Counted from the stretch's first letter, positions 12,056-24,986 are shown. The stretch is DNA of 64,000 nt from Trichoderma breve (GCF_028502605.1 NW_026611593.1:2418001-2482000); one strand, 5' to 3'. A program made the numbers and translations. Notes: generated by a model not told the origin, from the sequence alone.

Positions 12056-12679
12056 GGGCAGATACGGTATGAAGAAGTCAGGTTAGAGATGGGTTATTCC
12101 ATCTAGAGGGCGAGTTCGGGTCGCAGAGGAGTTGCCAGTGATGATAAAGGAGCGTTCGGATGATGACGATGGGAGAGTCGAGAGGAATGAATAGGGAGCG
12201 GCTGTCAGGTGATGGAGTGCATGTAGTTGTCATGGAGCATTATTGAGTTGGCATCGCACGCGCCCAGATGACTGACGTTATCTCGTTGCTACAGGAGGCG
12301 ACGCACTGTGTGTGCTAACCCAGCGTTGGCATTGCGGAAGGTACTCGTAGACGGCTGCAACAAGCGTGATTAGCCGCAGTGTGGTCTTTAAGTATTACTT
12401 CGAATAAAATTTGCCATAATGGTACCTGTGAGACCGACACCTTCTACCGCATTCTGTTAGTGGCCCTGCCACCCATGGAGAAACCCCCGGCAGTTAGCGG
12501 GCCCTCCCCGTGCTAAACTTAGCGGAGCCACTGTGCTGGTCACTGTGCAAACTCCTGAACCCGGCGCTGACCGGCGGATGCTTGTTCCATGCCGAGCCTC
12601 AACTAAGCTTCACTTGACCTTCTCACCAGCACCAAGTCAGTCGCCAGCCTCATCTCACCAGCTACCGAGATCAAATACA
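12056..12679. promoter_or_regulatory. Shared divergent promoter region atg15 / emc5
   Basis: These 624 bp separate the start codons of atg15 (-) and emc5 (+), so both promoters must lie here unless one is inside a gene. I recognise no specific operator. A GC-rich stretch at 12480-12520 and an AT-rich one at 12385-12420 divide it. Confidence 0.5.
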
Positions 12680-13164
12680 ATGGCGTGGCTCTCTCGTCCT
12701 CTGACCGTCATCGGTCTGGTCATTCTTGCTCATGGGTATGATATTTGCGCCTTCATCTTGTTCTTTTTTTCTTTGTCTTGTTTGTTAGGAATGCACATGT
12801 GGCTGCATGATACTAAGATGATGCCAGATGTTACTCTGCGCATGAGCACACAGTCCTCTCATCCACCTCAGTACAGCATCCCACATCACCCTCGGCAACT
12901 TCTCTACCCCTGGACATTTACATCGAAACCATTGCTGCAACTCTTTTGATCTGCTTGGGACTTGTGCTGGGATCAGGAACGCCGGAGCCAATTCAATGGC
13001 ACACTTGGGCTGGCAAGATTGAGCGGGAGGGAGACAGTACCTCGGGCGATGCGGACAAGGAACTGCGCAGCAATCCGTTCAACGCCCTGGAAGCTCGAAG
13101 CGGGTTCATCAACATTCACAAGCTGCATGGCGACTTTGTCAAGTATCAGCAGCTGGGCAAATAG
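12680..13164 (+). CDS. emc5: ER membrane protein complex subunit 5 (Emc5/MMGT)
   Basis: Two exons, 12680-12735 and 12828-13164, give 130 residues. The 92-nt intron begins GTATGA and ends GCCAG, and the join restores the frame as LAHGCYSAHEHTVLS. The protein has two transmembrane segments: MAWLSRPLTVIGLVILAHG at the N-terminus, and a second around IETIAATLLICLGLVLGSG. A WHTWAGKIERE stretch and a C-terminal NPFNALEARSGFINIHK motif follow. These are the hallmarks of the MMGT/EMC5 family. EMC inserts tail-anchored and multipass proteins into the ER membrane. Length and topology fit the family. The first exon is short and would be missed by a simple ORF scan. Confidence 0.9.
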
Positions 13165-13630
13165 CTTCAAATTTAATGATAATCTTAATGGTAGTAACAA
13201 CGATACCCGAGCACGATGAAGCTCAGAGCTTGGTAAAACGGCAACAGCCAGTCATATTCTGTGCCTTTATGTAAATAATTTTCACTCTGAACATCAAAGC
13301 CAGCATAATTTATCGCCTTATCTTGGTTGGTACAGCCGGTCTATGGCTTCTAGTCATGTAGATTCATCATGAGAGCTGCAAGATGAGATCCAGAGCTCAG
13401 CCTTTCTGATGCACGAGCCACACTTGCCACACTAGCTGGGGGGTCTGTTGTGGCTGAGGCGCAAAGGCTGAGGCGCACATGCGGGTGGCGCGTCTCTGCG
13501 CGGTGCAGCGTCGCGCCGAAGCTCAATTTTAATCTATTAAAGCAGCCTCACCTTGTGCAAAGCCACACGCAGCTTGATTTTCCAAAGCCTTGCTGGCATC
13601 ATTTAATCCACATCAATTTGGGCAGCCAAA
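13165..13630. other. Intergenic emc5-pob3
   Basis: About 470 bp between two plus-strand genes, holding the emc5 3' end and the pob3 promoter. No ORF or RNA gene is supported. Confidence 0.55.
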
Positions 13631-15683
13631 ATGACTGCAATGTGAGTATCTTTCATTTCCCCTCTTCTATTATTTTCTCTATCATTTTCTCTCTCTTTTC
13701 TTCACCATGTTTCTTTGTTCTTCTCCCTCCTCTCTTCTTCCACCAAAGCCGAGGGAGAACTGCCACCATCTTTTGCGTTTGTTCACGGCGTCCAGCAAAC
13801 CTTGCACCAAGAATCGACTCCCAGCATGCTAACCACAGCCCTTTCCATACAGTGAGAGTTTCGACAGCATCTACCTTGACCTCTCCAAGGAGAGCGGCAA
13901 GTGCAGATTCGCAGAGACCGGTTTCGGATGGAAACCCGCGGGCGGCGGTGACACCTTCACCCTCGATCACAGCAACATTGGAAGCGCCCAATGGAGTCGA
14001 GCCGCGAGGGGATACGAGATCCGAATCCTGCAGCGCAACTCGGGCATCATCCAGTTGGACGGCTTCCAGCAGGAGGATTACGAACGCCTCAGCAAGATCT
14101 TCAAGAACTGGTACAGCACGGTGCTGGAGAACAAGGAACATGCGCTGCGGGGGTGGAACTGGGGCAAGGCCGAGTTTTCCAAGGCCGAGATTGTCTTCAA
14201 CGTCCAGAACCGTCCGGCCTTCGAGATGCCGTACTCTGAGATTGGAAACACAAATCTGGCTGGTCGAAACGAAGTCGCAGTAGAGCTGGCTTTGCCCCTC
14301 AACGCCAACGACACCGGCACCAATGGCCAGCTGGGCGGTGCGCGTGGCAAGGGCAAAAAGGCCGGCGCGGGCAAGGATCAACTCGTCGAGATGCGGTTCT
14401 ACATTCCTGGTGTGACGACTAAGAAGGAGACCGAGGGCGAGGACGCCGGTAGCGACGCTGGCGAGGAGGAGGAGAAGAATGCCGCAACGCTCTTCTACGA
14501 GACACTGATTGAGAAGGCAGAGATTGGTGAGACAGCTGGTGATACTATCGCCACCTTCCTCGATGTTCTGCATCTCACCCCCAGGTATGTGTTCATCCTC
14601 CTTGGCAACCCTCCTAACTTCACTCTTTTCTAACAAACTCGCAGAGGCCGTTTTGATATCGACATGTACGAAGCCTCGTTCAGACTCCGTGGAAAGACGT
14701 ACGACTACAAGATCCAGTATGAGGCCGTCAAAAAGTTTATGGTGCTCCCCAAGCCCGACGAAATGCACTGCCTGCTCTGCATTGGCCTAGATCCCCCTCT
14801 CCGCCAGGGTCAGACAAGATATCCCTTTGTCGTCATGCAGTTTAAGAAGGACGAGGAGGTGACTATCGACTTGAACATCGACGAGGCTGAGCTGGAGAGC
14901 AAGTACAAGGACAAGCTCGAGCCCCATTACGAAGAACCCTTGCACCACGTCGTGGCCAAAATCTTCCGAGGCCTCGGCAACAAGAAGATCTCATCCCCTG
15001 CGAAAGACTTCCTTACGTATGTACCTCCCTGCTTGGGCATCCCTTTTGATGATACCGTGCAGACGCTAACTTTGTCATATAACAGTCACCGCAACCAGTA
15101 CGGCATCAAGTGCTCCATCAAGGCCAGCGAAGGTTTCCTGTACTGCTTAGAAAAGGCCTTCATGTTCGTCCCCAAGCCCGCCACGTACATCGCCTACGAG
15201 CAGACCCAGTCCGTCACCTTCTCCCGCGTCAGCGGCGCAGTCTCCGCCCTGTCCACCTTCGACATCACCGTCGTCATGAAGAACGGCGCCGGGTCATCGC
15301 AATTCAGCAACATTAATCGTGAGGATCTCAAGGCCCTGGAGTCATTCTTCAAGCTCAAGGGACTGCGCGTCAAGAATGAGATTGACGAGGACGCCAACTT
15401 GCTTGCCGCTGCTCTTCGTGAAGAGGCCATGGATGAGTCTGACGATGAGGTCGTCGCTCCCAAGGCGGATCGTGGTTCTGCGGATGAGGATGAGGAGAGC
15501 GTTGATGAGGACTTTCAGGCTGACAGCGACAGCGATGTCGCCGAGGAGTACGACAGCAATCACGAGAGTTCCGGCTCTGGAAGTGCTGAGAGTGATGTCG
15601 ATAACGATGACGAGGATGAGGATATGGACGACGTTGATGACGAGGAGGAAGAGGAGCGACCCAAGAAGAAGTCAAAGAAATGA
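13631..15683 (+). CDS. pob3: FACT complex subunit Pob3 (SSRP1 family)
   Basis: Four exons, 13631-13641, 13853-14584, 14645-15016 and 15086-15683, give 570 residues. The first exon is only 11 nt (MTA plus two bases). Its 211-nt intron has a GTGAGT donor, a GCTAAC branch site and an ACAG acceptor. The 60-nt and 69-nt introns also have clean signals; the last is in frame and stop-free, so it can be mistaken for coding sequence. The N-terminal PH-like domain begins ESFDSIYLDLSKESGK. The SSrecog region includes GRFDIDMYEASFRLRGKTYD, and the middle domain contains SVTFSRVS and DITVVMKNG. The C-terminus is a long Asp/Glu tail ending in a basic KKKSKK. As in other fungi there is no HMG box. Pob3 pairs with Spt16 to reorganise nucleosomes during transcription and replication. 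Confidence 0.95.
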
Positions 15684-16778
15684 AGCCCGTCCTTTTCAGG
15701 TACTTTCTCTCAAATTTCACAATGGGGTAAAGCAAAAAGAAAATGAAAAGGCAGAGAATGAAGGGAAGAATGACTAGGATGGCGTTTTTGGAGGCGTGTG
15801 GTTTTGCTTTTTATAAGGCTGATCGAAGCTTGGTTTATTTTATAACATCTCTTTTTGATGCTTTCAACGTCGATTGGGTTATTCGCAAAGATACGGGGTT
15901 TCTGTAGTTGATAGTCAAATATAGCTACACATAACAAGAAGCATCATTTCATCACTTTCAAAAACGTAAAGGCACCTCAAAAACATATCCCGTTGTACGG
16001 TTCTCTTTTTTTCTTTTATATTTCAAGCATTCTCTATTCAATGAAATTATACACAGTTTTGTGTCCTGAACAAATCCAAATCCAAAATCCCCAAATAGCC
16101 AAACCCGCACTTATTACCCTTTGAATAATATCGGATTCAAGCACAACAAAAAATCCCAGGTATTTTCCTCGCGTACAACAAAAAAAAAAAGGACCAAGTG
16201 TGATGCCAACTCAAAAAAGACAAAGAAAAATTCGAGACGAGGACAAAAAGGCAGATAACAATAAAAAGAAAACTCCTTCTAAGTCCAGTTCATAAATCCC
16301 ATCGCATTCGTCATAAAAACCCGCAATTCCATCCCGGAATTTCCATTTCCAGTCTTTCCAGACAAGAGGAAGAGAGAGAAAAGACCGCGGCAGTTGCGTG
16401 TATGTTTTGTCTGCCTTTTTTTTCTATATCATTCTTTTCTTCCGGTGGGGTTTTGCTCTCTTTTTTCCCCCTTTGTTCCCATCATCTCTAAGGAAAAGCC
16501 CAGCGTCAGGCAAACATAGGCAACATTGTGCCTCTAATATTCTATACAGCAGAAATGAAGAACGCCTTTAACGATAGGTAAGAATCTCAAAATCTTGACA
16601 AGGGAATAATCGGTGATGTACATCGCTAAGGATACATAGGAAATCGAATGGCGCATGCTTTCAAAAAGAGTGCGTGATAGTAGGGCCGATTTCGAATCAG
16701 ATTTGAGCGCGATGTGTGTGTGTATGGGGGTGCGGTATGTAGGAGAGGATGTATTTGTTTGGTGGATTGTGTTTTATT
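15684..16778. other. Intergenic region between convergent pob3 and CRIB gene
   Basis: About 1.1 kb holding the two 3' untranslated regions. It contains several A and T runs (for example 16180-16190) and a TGTG stretch near 16710-16735. No gene is visible. Confidence 0.55.
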
Positions 16779-19250
16779 TTAGATGCGATCGCCAGTTGGC
16801 TTGATGTATGATCGGGGAAACAGGGCATATTGTCCCACAGGAGGTGCTTGGCTGCTCAGACTAGCAGTCCTAGCTCGTGAGCCACGTCTCTGGCCAGCCT
16901 CGAATTGCTTGAATGAAGGCTCTTCGTGAATAATCGACTCGCTGGCATGAGACTTGTGAGAAACCTTCCTGGATGGGCCCAGTGGGAACGAGACAAGTTC
17001 AGGAACTGTGTCTTCTGGGCTAGCAATACCCGCCTCTTCTTCCGCGTCAACATGTTGTGGCACATCCACCTGGGAAACGGGCAGAGGCTCTGCCGACTCG
17101 GTCCAGGATCCAGTCATCTTGTGGATAGACCCGCTGCTGCTAGCTGTGTGGCGGGTGAAAAAGGACCAAGTAGAGTTGGTAGAGATGTGGCGATCGGCAG
17201 TCGAATCAGAGTGAGTGGAGGCAGTCCCCGTTGTGGAGGTGCTTGCCCGCTGCTGCGACCATTGCATAGTCTTGCTAGTTTCGTCATACAAAGCAGCTTG
17301 GGCGTATGGCAGCGCTAGCTCATCCTCGTCGGGGTACTCGTGTCTGGCGCCCTCTTCAAGGAGCATCTGCTGGTGGAAATCGCCAGGAATGAGCAGAGAA
17401 GGCGACAAGGTAAAGCCGTGAGACTCTTTGAAGCTCGAGGCGTGCGAAACGCGGAACAGCTTCTTCTTGTCAAGGAGGGGAAGAGAAAAGTTGGCCGAAG
17501 GGGCGGCGGAAACAGGCGTGATGGCCTCTTGGATAGTGGGTGTCGATACCTGGCTAATGGGGCTCAAGCCTGGAACGTCAAATGTGGCTACCGAAAGCAT
17601 GCCAGGGGACGACCTTGCGGTCCCGATAGGCACCTCGACGTCCTCGGGAGCCAAAGTCACCTCCACCGGGAGAGTATCGCTATCACGAGCAGTATCCATG
17701 GAATCACGCTCCCACTGGTAGTCGCAGTCAGCCTCAGCTTCGTGCTCATAGCAATAGTCAATGTCATCTTCCCAGCTCTCCTCGATAACGCCAAAGTCGA
17801 ACCCGTGCTTGTCAGCGTTCGAGTCCAAAGCAGCCTGTTGCTGCTGCACCGACATCGTGTGAAGACTGCCGAGAGTCTCTGACGCGTTGCTCGCCGGGCG
17901 ATGGGATCTACGAAGCATGGGGACAGATTGGCTGCCACGGATAGACCGTCGATGGGCGGCACTGTGCTCATCTTCCTCCGGGACATCGGCAAGCGGGGTC
18001 TCGTATGTGGCCAACGTAGGGCTGGCGAGTGGCCAAGCGGGCTCAGTAGGCGAAGGCTGGATTGGCGAGAGCATTGTGTTATAAACATGGAAGTCTTCTC
18101 GGCTAGTCATGATCGGCATAGGCGGGAGTGGCTCGACTGGGTCGTTGGGGTTGTACGGCTGCGGGTGCCGGAAACCGCCGCTGGTCTTTGGTCGCTCGAT
18201 ATTGACGACCGGGAGCTCCTCCTCAATATCTTCGTATGCCACTTGAAGGCTCGGTCTGCGAGCAGGTGAACCAGGAGAGCCTGGCTGCGGTGCGGTGGGA
18301 TGGATAGGGGATCTGGGTGGTCTAGGTGGTGGTGACATGGAAGGAGTGCTTCCTCGGAGCTGGTCCTGCGATCGGATCCGCCTCATCAACCGACGAGGTC
18401 CAACTGATGCTGACTGGCGTGAACCCGCAGCAGGCCGGGAGAAGAACGCGCCAGAGTCGTTGTAGGCGTCGGGGTGGAAGAGAAGACCAGATCCCTCGTT
18501 GACGTTGGGAGCGCTTGTTGGGCCAGTTGCCCGCATCGTCAGCTGCTCGGGGGCCTCATTCGCCGAATTTTCGTCGCGATTGGTGTGCATGACATGCTGG
18601 AAGTTGTAGGGACCCGAGATCTGCAGCTTCTTCTGTGCTGCTGCGGTGTCGTCTCGGGAAGCTCGTCGTCGAGCAAAGGCCTGTATGAATGATTCTTTGG
18701 GGGGCGGAGCAATGGCATTGTCCGGTGGTGCTTCAGCTGAATACATGGAGCTGGCTGAGGAGGAGTTGGCGCTGCTCTCGCGCTTGGATCTCACTCGCCG
18801 ATGGAAGGGGTTCTTGCCAAAGCCGTAGATGCTGTCTGAGCGCTCTCTGGAATGGGCACTGCTGCCGGTGGACTTTACAGAAGCACGCCTGCCAAGTGAC
18901 AGGTTCTCCAGAGTCTGCTCCCACCCGGGATTCTCGAGGTTGGAAGCTACTGAAGCCGACGCGGCGGTGCGGTGGCCGTTCTGGCGGCGCAGCTGCGAGG
19001 CTCGCCTCATCTGCGAGTTCAGCTGCCGAAGTCTGCTTGGGGAGGGTGGCCTGTCCATGGCAGGCTCGAAAAACTCGGCGGCACTCATGGGAGACATTTC
19101 GGATGATGGATGGTTGTCGAGGTTAGGAGAAGAAGGTGCCGTCGACGACCTATTCAAGTACCAGTAGGAAGACGTCTGAGGCCTGGCCCTGGAAACTTGC
19201 TGCGGCGCTGGGCCGCCAGCATAGAAGGCTATGGCATTCATGCTCCACAT
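16779..19250 (-). CDS. CRIB-motif protein, probable Cdc42/Rac effector
   Basis: Intronless gene of 823 residues. Most of the protein is low-complexity (Ser, Pro, Arg, acidic patches), which suggests disorder. The one recognisable element is at about 211-226: ISGPYNFQHVMHTNRD fits the CRIB consensus I-S-x-P-x(2-4)-F-x-H-x-x-H, the motif that binds GTP-loaded Cdc42 or Rac. It is preceded by a basic stretch (AFARRRASRD, about 191-200), as often seen where CRIB proteins also touch membrane lipids. No kinase domain follows, so this is not a PAK. A polarity scaffold comparable to yeast Gic proteins is an inference. The upstream region (to 25.2 kb) is unusually long and gene-free. Two possible starts, 19250 and 19241, differ by three residues. 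Confidence 0.75.
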   Translation of the reverse strand: MWSMNAIAFYAGGPAPQQVSRARPQTSSYWYLNRSSTAPSSPNLDNHPSSEMSPMSAAEFFEPAMDRPPSPSRLRQLNSQMRRASQLRRQNGHRTAASASVASNLENPGWEQTLENLSLGRRASVKSTGSSAHSRERSDSIYGFGKNPFHRRVRSKRESSANSSSASSMYSAEAPPDNAIAPPPKESFIQAFARRRASRDDTAAAQKKLQISGPYNFQHVMHTNRDENSANEAPEQLTMRATGPTSAPNVNEGSGLLFHPDAYNDSGAFFSRPAAGSRQSASVGPRRLMRRIRSQDQLRGSTPSMSPPPRPPRSPIHPTAPQPGSPGSPARRPSLQVAYEDIEEELPVVNIERPKTSGGFRHPQPYNPNDPVEPLPPMPIMTSREDFHVYNTMLSPIQPSPTEPAWPLASPTLATYETPLADVPEEDEHSAAHRRSIRGSQSVPMLRRSHRPASNASETLGSLHTMSVQQQQAALDSNADKHGFDFGVIEESWEDDIDYCYEHEAEADCDYQWERDSMDTARDSDTLPVEVTLAPEDVEVPIGTARSSPGMLSVATFDVPGLSPISQVSTPTIQEAITPVSAAPSANFSLPLLDKKKLFRVSHASSFKESHGFTLSPSLLIPGDFHQQMLLEEGARHEYPDEDELALPYAQAALYDETSKTMQWSQQRASTSTTGTASTHSDSTADRHISTNSTWSFFTRHTASSSGSIHKMTGSWTESAEPLPVSQVDVPQHVDAEEEAGIASPEDTVPELVSFPLGPSRKVSHKSHASESIIHEEPSFKQFEAGQRRGSRARTASLSSQAPPVGQYALFPRSYIKPTGDRI

Positions 19251-20474
19251 TGCGAGTCAAGGGCTGGGGAGGGCGACGACAGACCATGCCCTCTGGGGAT
19301 CTGCGGCGAGACTGACTGATCCAGGGTGAAGCAAGGCGATGAGGGGCCTGTTTTTTTCCTCTTTTCTTTTTTTGGTGCTTTGCTTTTTTTTTTTTTACAC
19401 TTGGCTCCGCTATTCGTATGAGTACCTGTAAGGATATGATAGTCCGTGCTCCATACAGGTATGAGTATGAAGATTGTTCCAGGGGAGTCTGGTGATGAAC
19501 TCAATCGACAGTTCGGCCAGGGCGAAGCGTGAAGTGGATATGCTCAGCACGAGGCACGAAAGTAGCGGTCCTGGTATATTATATCTGGATGCTGGAGCTG
19601 AGATGAGCTGGGCCAGAGAATCACGAGCGAGGGCTTCCCTCCAGGGCCCTAGACAGAGTGTTGCTGCTAAAATTCCCAAATTTGGGGGCTATCCTTGACC
19701 CCGGGTCAGTCAGGAGATTGGACCGCGGAACCTCGTCGAGAGTAGCGTCGTCAACATGGGGGGGCCTGATGGAGACGATGGTGCTGGGGAATAGCTCCCT
19801 GTTGGTCTCTCGGCCGACAGGGTCGTGGGACCCCTGAAGCGTCTGGGATACTGCATCCTACCGAAGGCTGGGATGGCCGGGCACCTTGTCTGCATACCGA
19901 TGGGGCCGGTGAGGACAGGCAAAGTTGCACGAACAAGCCGGAATGACTGAGCCCAGCTCTGTATGGACGAGGCCGGAGTGCAGTGCGGAAGAGAGGCTTG
20001 CGAGCACCCTCGGGCTCGTGTGACGGACAAGGCTACAAACATGTGCGAGCCATGCAACCGCATTTAAGCGTGATGCAACCTGCAGCTGCTACAAGAGCGT
20101 GCGATGCCTGAGCTGCAGGAACGCGACCTCGTACGGAGCGCAAAAGTAGCAGAGTCAAGTCGAGTGGTTGGAAATGGAAGCATCGCGAGATGAGCAAAGG
20201 ACCGCTCGCGTACGATGGCGTGGAATCGCACGGAGTCCCCCGAAGCTCCTGACAATATCGTCGACGCCCTTCTGTGGGTGCTTCTAGAAGGCGAAGGCAT
20301 GCGGTTTTCCGGCCGGGTCTGAGACAGCGCGGCGCTGAAGACGGCGTGTCTCATTTTGGCCGTGCAGCTGAAGATGAAGATCCGAAGACAAGACACTGGA
20401 GCTAAGGCCGATCGATAAATGGGCGATGGATTCTGGCGATGGCCGTTGAGGGCGGTGCGGCACCCGCGAAACAG

Positions 20475-21110
20475 GTACCTGTACCTGTCGCTGTACTTGT
20501 GCCTGTACTGGCACTGGCACTGGGGCCGGGCTAAGCCCAAAGCAACGCCCACGGGAGGATTCCGTCGCTGGCGTGGGAGGAGCAGCGCGCTAGCCTACGC
20601 CAAGGTACCAGGCACGAACGGAGAGCATTTGTACCTGTACTCGTACCTGCCTGTGCCTGCGCTAGGATGCAGTCAGTGCCGTTAGTACGAGGTACGAGCA
20701 CTCATCGAGAGCTCTTGCCAGGGCGCAACCAACACTGATGAGGAGAGTCATTCCACGTTGTTGAAGGACCACGTTGTTGAAGGATTTGTGCTTGTCCTAT
20801 TCGGGCACTTGTATCGTATCATATCTGTATCTGTACCTGGAGCTTTACCGTACCAGCCCGGGAAACACAGCGTATCTTCCTACAGTATCGTACTGTAATC
20901 CTTCTGGCAGGAGCCCCAGCAGCTCTGTCCCCCGTCCACGCGTCGGAGAGGCCAGACGGCAAGGATCTGCGTGGCGCTACTGAGCAGTGGCCCAATCCGA
21001 AGCGTCGGGTCGACGCTGCAGGAGCGCTGAGCAAACTCTTACCCTGGGCGAGGGGAACAAATCGGTGTGCAGTACGAAGTACCTGTATCTGTACCTGTAC
21101 ATGTGTCTTC
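20475..21110. repeat. Clustered GTACCTGTAC-type degenerate repeats
   Basis: Within 640 bp at least four clusters of the hexamer CTGTAC and its reading GTACCTGTA occur, mixed with one-base variants. They are not an even tandem array. A related copy lies near 24024-24055, and single ones at 33380, 33538 and 45993, all in non-coding DNA. Confidence 0.6.
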
Positions 21111-24100
21111 ATCTGCACCTCTGCTCTGGCTTTGACAGCTTTCAAGATTTCTATCTGCTAGCAGGTATCTTGGTGCAAGGGAAATTAGTATTTGATAGCC
21201 TTGCAAGTGAGTAAATGATGTGATACTTTAGTCCAAGCTGCCAGGTACAACGATTTTAGCACCTCATGGCTGTAGATGTTAGTACCTAGTATGACTGGTA
21301 AGCTTAGTAGCACCTCGATGCAGGTGCTATTGATCCCATCAATATTCCGTTCCATTATAGGTACTTACCTAGGTCAGGCATAGCTGGGATTAACGTTACC
21401 TGGTGTGTTTTGTTTTGTCTTGGAAGCAAATCTTGGCTCTCTTCACAGGCTCGACGCTAGCATGTACAAGGACATTGATCCCTAACTCGGCACCAATTAG
21501 ACCTAGCCCGTCACACAAGGGGACCAATGGGTTTAGCTCCAGCCATGGCCAAACCTCGTACAAGCCTGCAAGTAATCGGCGATATGCGGCCAGCTTCCCC
21601 TCCATCCTCTACGGCGTGCATATGCAGGAACGAAGACGAAAGTTGGCCATCGCTCAACGATGTTTTTATTCGCTCAGCCTCCACACCGCGGCCGGAGCAT
21701 TTGGGGTTTCTGCATGAATATTGGCTTCTTGCTTGCGTTGTGCGGCGTCGTATCGAATGTACGCGCAACACAACAGCAGCACAGCACGACACAACACAGC
21801 AGCAATGAAACACGAGCCCTCGCCTGTTCGGATCGGATACAGAGCTGACGTCCGCTGTAGAGTGACGTACGAGCCCACGAGAACGGCGATAACAATCACA
21901 ATCCAGCATCACAACATGCAATCTGGTCGCAAGCACCAAATACGGCCAACTAGCTCTTACAAAGCAGGGGCCGCTGTCGAATCGAGAGGCTGCCCTACAG
22001 ACAAGACATGGGTGGGGGCGACACGAAAAAACTCGCTCGAGATTGCCTGCCAGGGAAGCCCATGTCACGCCTTGCCTAGCTCTCGAGGCCATCAAGAAAC
22101 AACAAGACGACAGTGCTAGGACTCGCTCGCCCCCGCCAAAACGCTCTTGATCAGCAGGGATTGGCTCTCCGGGCCGGACAGCAGTCGTGAAACGTCTGGC
22201 TCGAGGCCTAGTCTGCTCCTGGCACTCGAGCATGGCCCCCCGTCCGGCCGTGCTCCAACAAGCCCGACCAAAGGTCCACGATGAGCAGCCGTCCTGTCGA
22301 AACGGGAAAGCCACCCATTGTTTGTCAATTGTGATCGCTGCTCAGAAAAAGAGGCGACAGGCTCCGGCGTCTCATTCGGAGCAGCGAGAACCATCAAGTC
22401 CCGGGCCAATTGCTACTCTACGGGTTCATACCTGTTTCCTATGCGGCTCTGAATAGACGGATTATTTTCCATTTCTTGCTCTGATTTTCGTCGGTGCTTT
22501 TTTTTTTTCTCTTACTCCTCCTTTCGTGAGGGGTTTTCCAGGCTGCAGCTTTCGGCATTGCATTGCACAATTGCTAGCGCTCGTGCCTCGCTCGTACAGG
22601 TTACATACACACTTGTACGAAGCAAAAGGATGGAGCATGAAGCCAAGACGGTCAGTGGTCCATGGACGAGGATGGAGCCGTTCCGGGCCATGGTCCATGG
22701 CCCAGCATCTCCATCATGGTGAGGCACTCAGGGATCCCCCAGCGAAGCTCCGCTCGTGCTAAACAGTCCCAAGCCGACGGTTAGTACCTGCAACAGCGGC
22801 ATGCCAGTGACCGCTGCCCGATTGCTTGCGTATGAGTACGACGAGTACATGTCGCAGACTCTGAGCAAGAGCCCGTGCGTGCTCGTGGCGGCCCAAGCTG
22901 CGGGAAGGATGCCGGTTCTATATTTGCTCTGTGGCTGCTGCAGGCACGCTGGAGGCTTCCGACGATGATACGAAGATGGACGCTCGCATTCGATAAATCT
23001 CGGCACTAGATTTACGCGTCTCACGATGCTACCGTGCCCCGTGGTCTCGTTCCTAGAGGATGGCAACACAAAGCAATGAATGGCCCTTGCTCCAGGTAAG
23101 CTCCCTCACGAAAAGCAGCTCTTGGTTTCTGTAGATCCCTGCCCTTCAGAGCACCAGCGTACTACTGCTAGTAATGAGTCGTCGTATCAGTTGTAATTTC
23201 CATGTATCTGGTCGCTTATCTCCCTGACCTAGACGTTCATCCAAAACCAATCTCTCCGGATATCGGCCGTCAGGATTCTGCCTGCGAGGAACGGTGAATT
23301 GTCGACATCAGCCTGTATTGGGGATTGTGATTGCCAATCCCCATTATTCCCCATTCCCCCCAATCACCAGCTAGTCAAATTACCGTGCCGTTTACCATAT
23401 GTGATGCCCGGCCCAACAACGCGGAGAAGGCGTTCCTGGAGGAGGAGGAACTTCTGCCATGCTCATTTACACGCAACCGCGTCCATCTAAGATCGGCTGT
23501 GTACTTGATTGGTGGCGTTTGGACTAACACTGTTGGATTTTGGACCTAGGCCTGAGTTCCCGGCGGTCCCTTTCCCGTCCGGTTCTTCTTTCGAAACGGT
23601 ATCACCAAAGAAGCTTCAGTGCAAAGACGGGGGAGGTTTCGACAGCGAGTCGCAAAATCGTACAGTTCCAATCGCAAATCGTGCAACTTTGGAAGCAAAT
23701 CGTGCTACTCTGTGACTAAACTTGTTTTCGCAACGCAACCGAAGGGGGTCCGCAACCCCGGACAGCAGCCATTGGGCCGTTTCATTTGCTGGCTGCTGTT
23801 GGTTTTAGTGCCCAAGCAAAAGAGTGAGAAGCCAAAAAAAGAGCGTCGTCCGGGACAGGTCTGCAGGAATCCAAATTGAGCTACTCCATTGGCGCATCGT
23901 GGGTTCCCACTATGCCCTTCTGCGTAAGTCGAGGTAGAAGCTAATTTGGCTTCCATTAATTTAAATTAACGAGGCGAAGAGACGAGGGAAAAGGCCAAGC
24001 AGATAGACGGGCGGGATGCTACAGGTACAGTGCTACTGTACGAGTACACTACGACAAAGACGACATTGAGGCTATTTACGCCCGCCCCTCGAGAAAAAAG

Positions 24101-24986
24101 AGGGCACGCACCAGATTTCCTGATACGGTAATGTAGGATCAATGCAACAATCCAGCATTGGACCAACAGCTTGAGAAATGCAGCAGAAAACGTGCAGAAA
24201 ACGTGAGGACAGCAGCGAGAGCCAGAGATGGAATGCAGTGACCAATTATCGCCTTATTGTAAGCATGGGTCTGGAAGCTTATCCGGGGGAGGAGAAGACA
24301 AGCCCAGCCCCCCTTCCCGTTTCCAGATCAGCAGATTGAAGCCAAATGTTGGACCAATATGCGGCATGCCGTCCTTGTCGAGTGTTTCGAGAAGGATTCG
24401 TCAAGGATTGGTAACACGTTAGCCCTTTAGCTATGCTTATTTCTCTATTGAAATTTTTTCTTTGTCTTTTATTTTCGTCGCGAGAAACCGGGTTCCGTCC
24501 CGCTGGTGGGATTTCCATGCATGCAGGACATGTCGCTTCCTTTGTGGCTGCATATGCAGAGACATGGATTTCGAGCTCAGCTCAGCTCTGTCTCTTCATC
24601 TATATGGAATCTTTGTTGCTGGCTGACGCCCGCCGGAAGCCGTCTTATACCAGGGCTTGGATGTTGTATCCGCGGCATCATGTGCTTTTTGTCGTTTCTT
24701 TCCGCCGGCTGGCTGGGAGCTACCCTATAAGGGAAGTTTATTTTTTTATTTTTTAATGTGAAACTTGACTGAGTAACAGGATGATGGGTGAATTCGGTAT
24801 GGTTCGGTATGGTTACTAGGTTGAAAGAAGATCAGCAATTTAGCTTTGCTCTCCACACTGTTGAGTATGGAAGGGATTCGTTAGACTGTTTCCAGTAGTC
24901 TTCTAGTAAATGACAACCTAAGTCAAAGTTCAGCAAATCATACGTAGGATTTTACTAAAGCAAAAGTACTCAACGTTCCAATATAC

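Noticed and set aside
13653..14768. 371-codon open frame antisense to pob3
   Set aside because: It mirrors the highly biased codon use of the real gene and runs across its introns; pob3 is certain.
20064..20552. 162-codon open frame on the minus strand
   Set aside because: Arg/Ser-rich, overlaps the GTACCTGTAC repeats, and has no recognisable feature.
21511..22314. 267-codon open frame on the minus strand in the gene desert
   Set aside because: Composition is Arg/Ser/Cys-rich and low in Lys and Asn, frames of similar length lie opposite, and nothing resembles a known domain.
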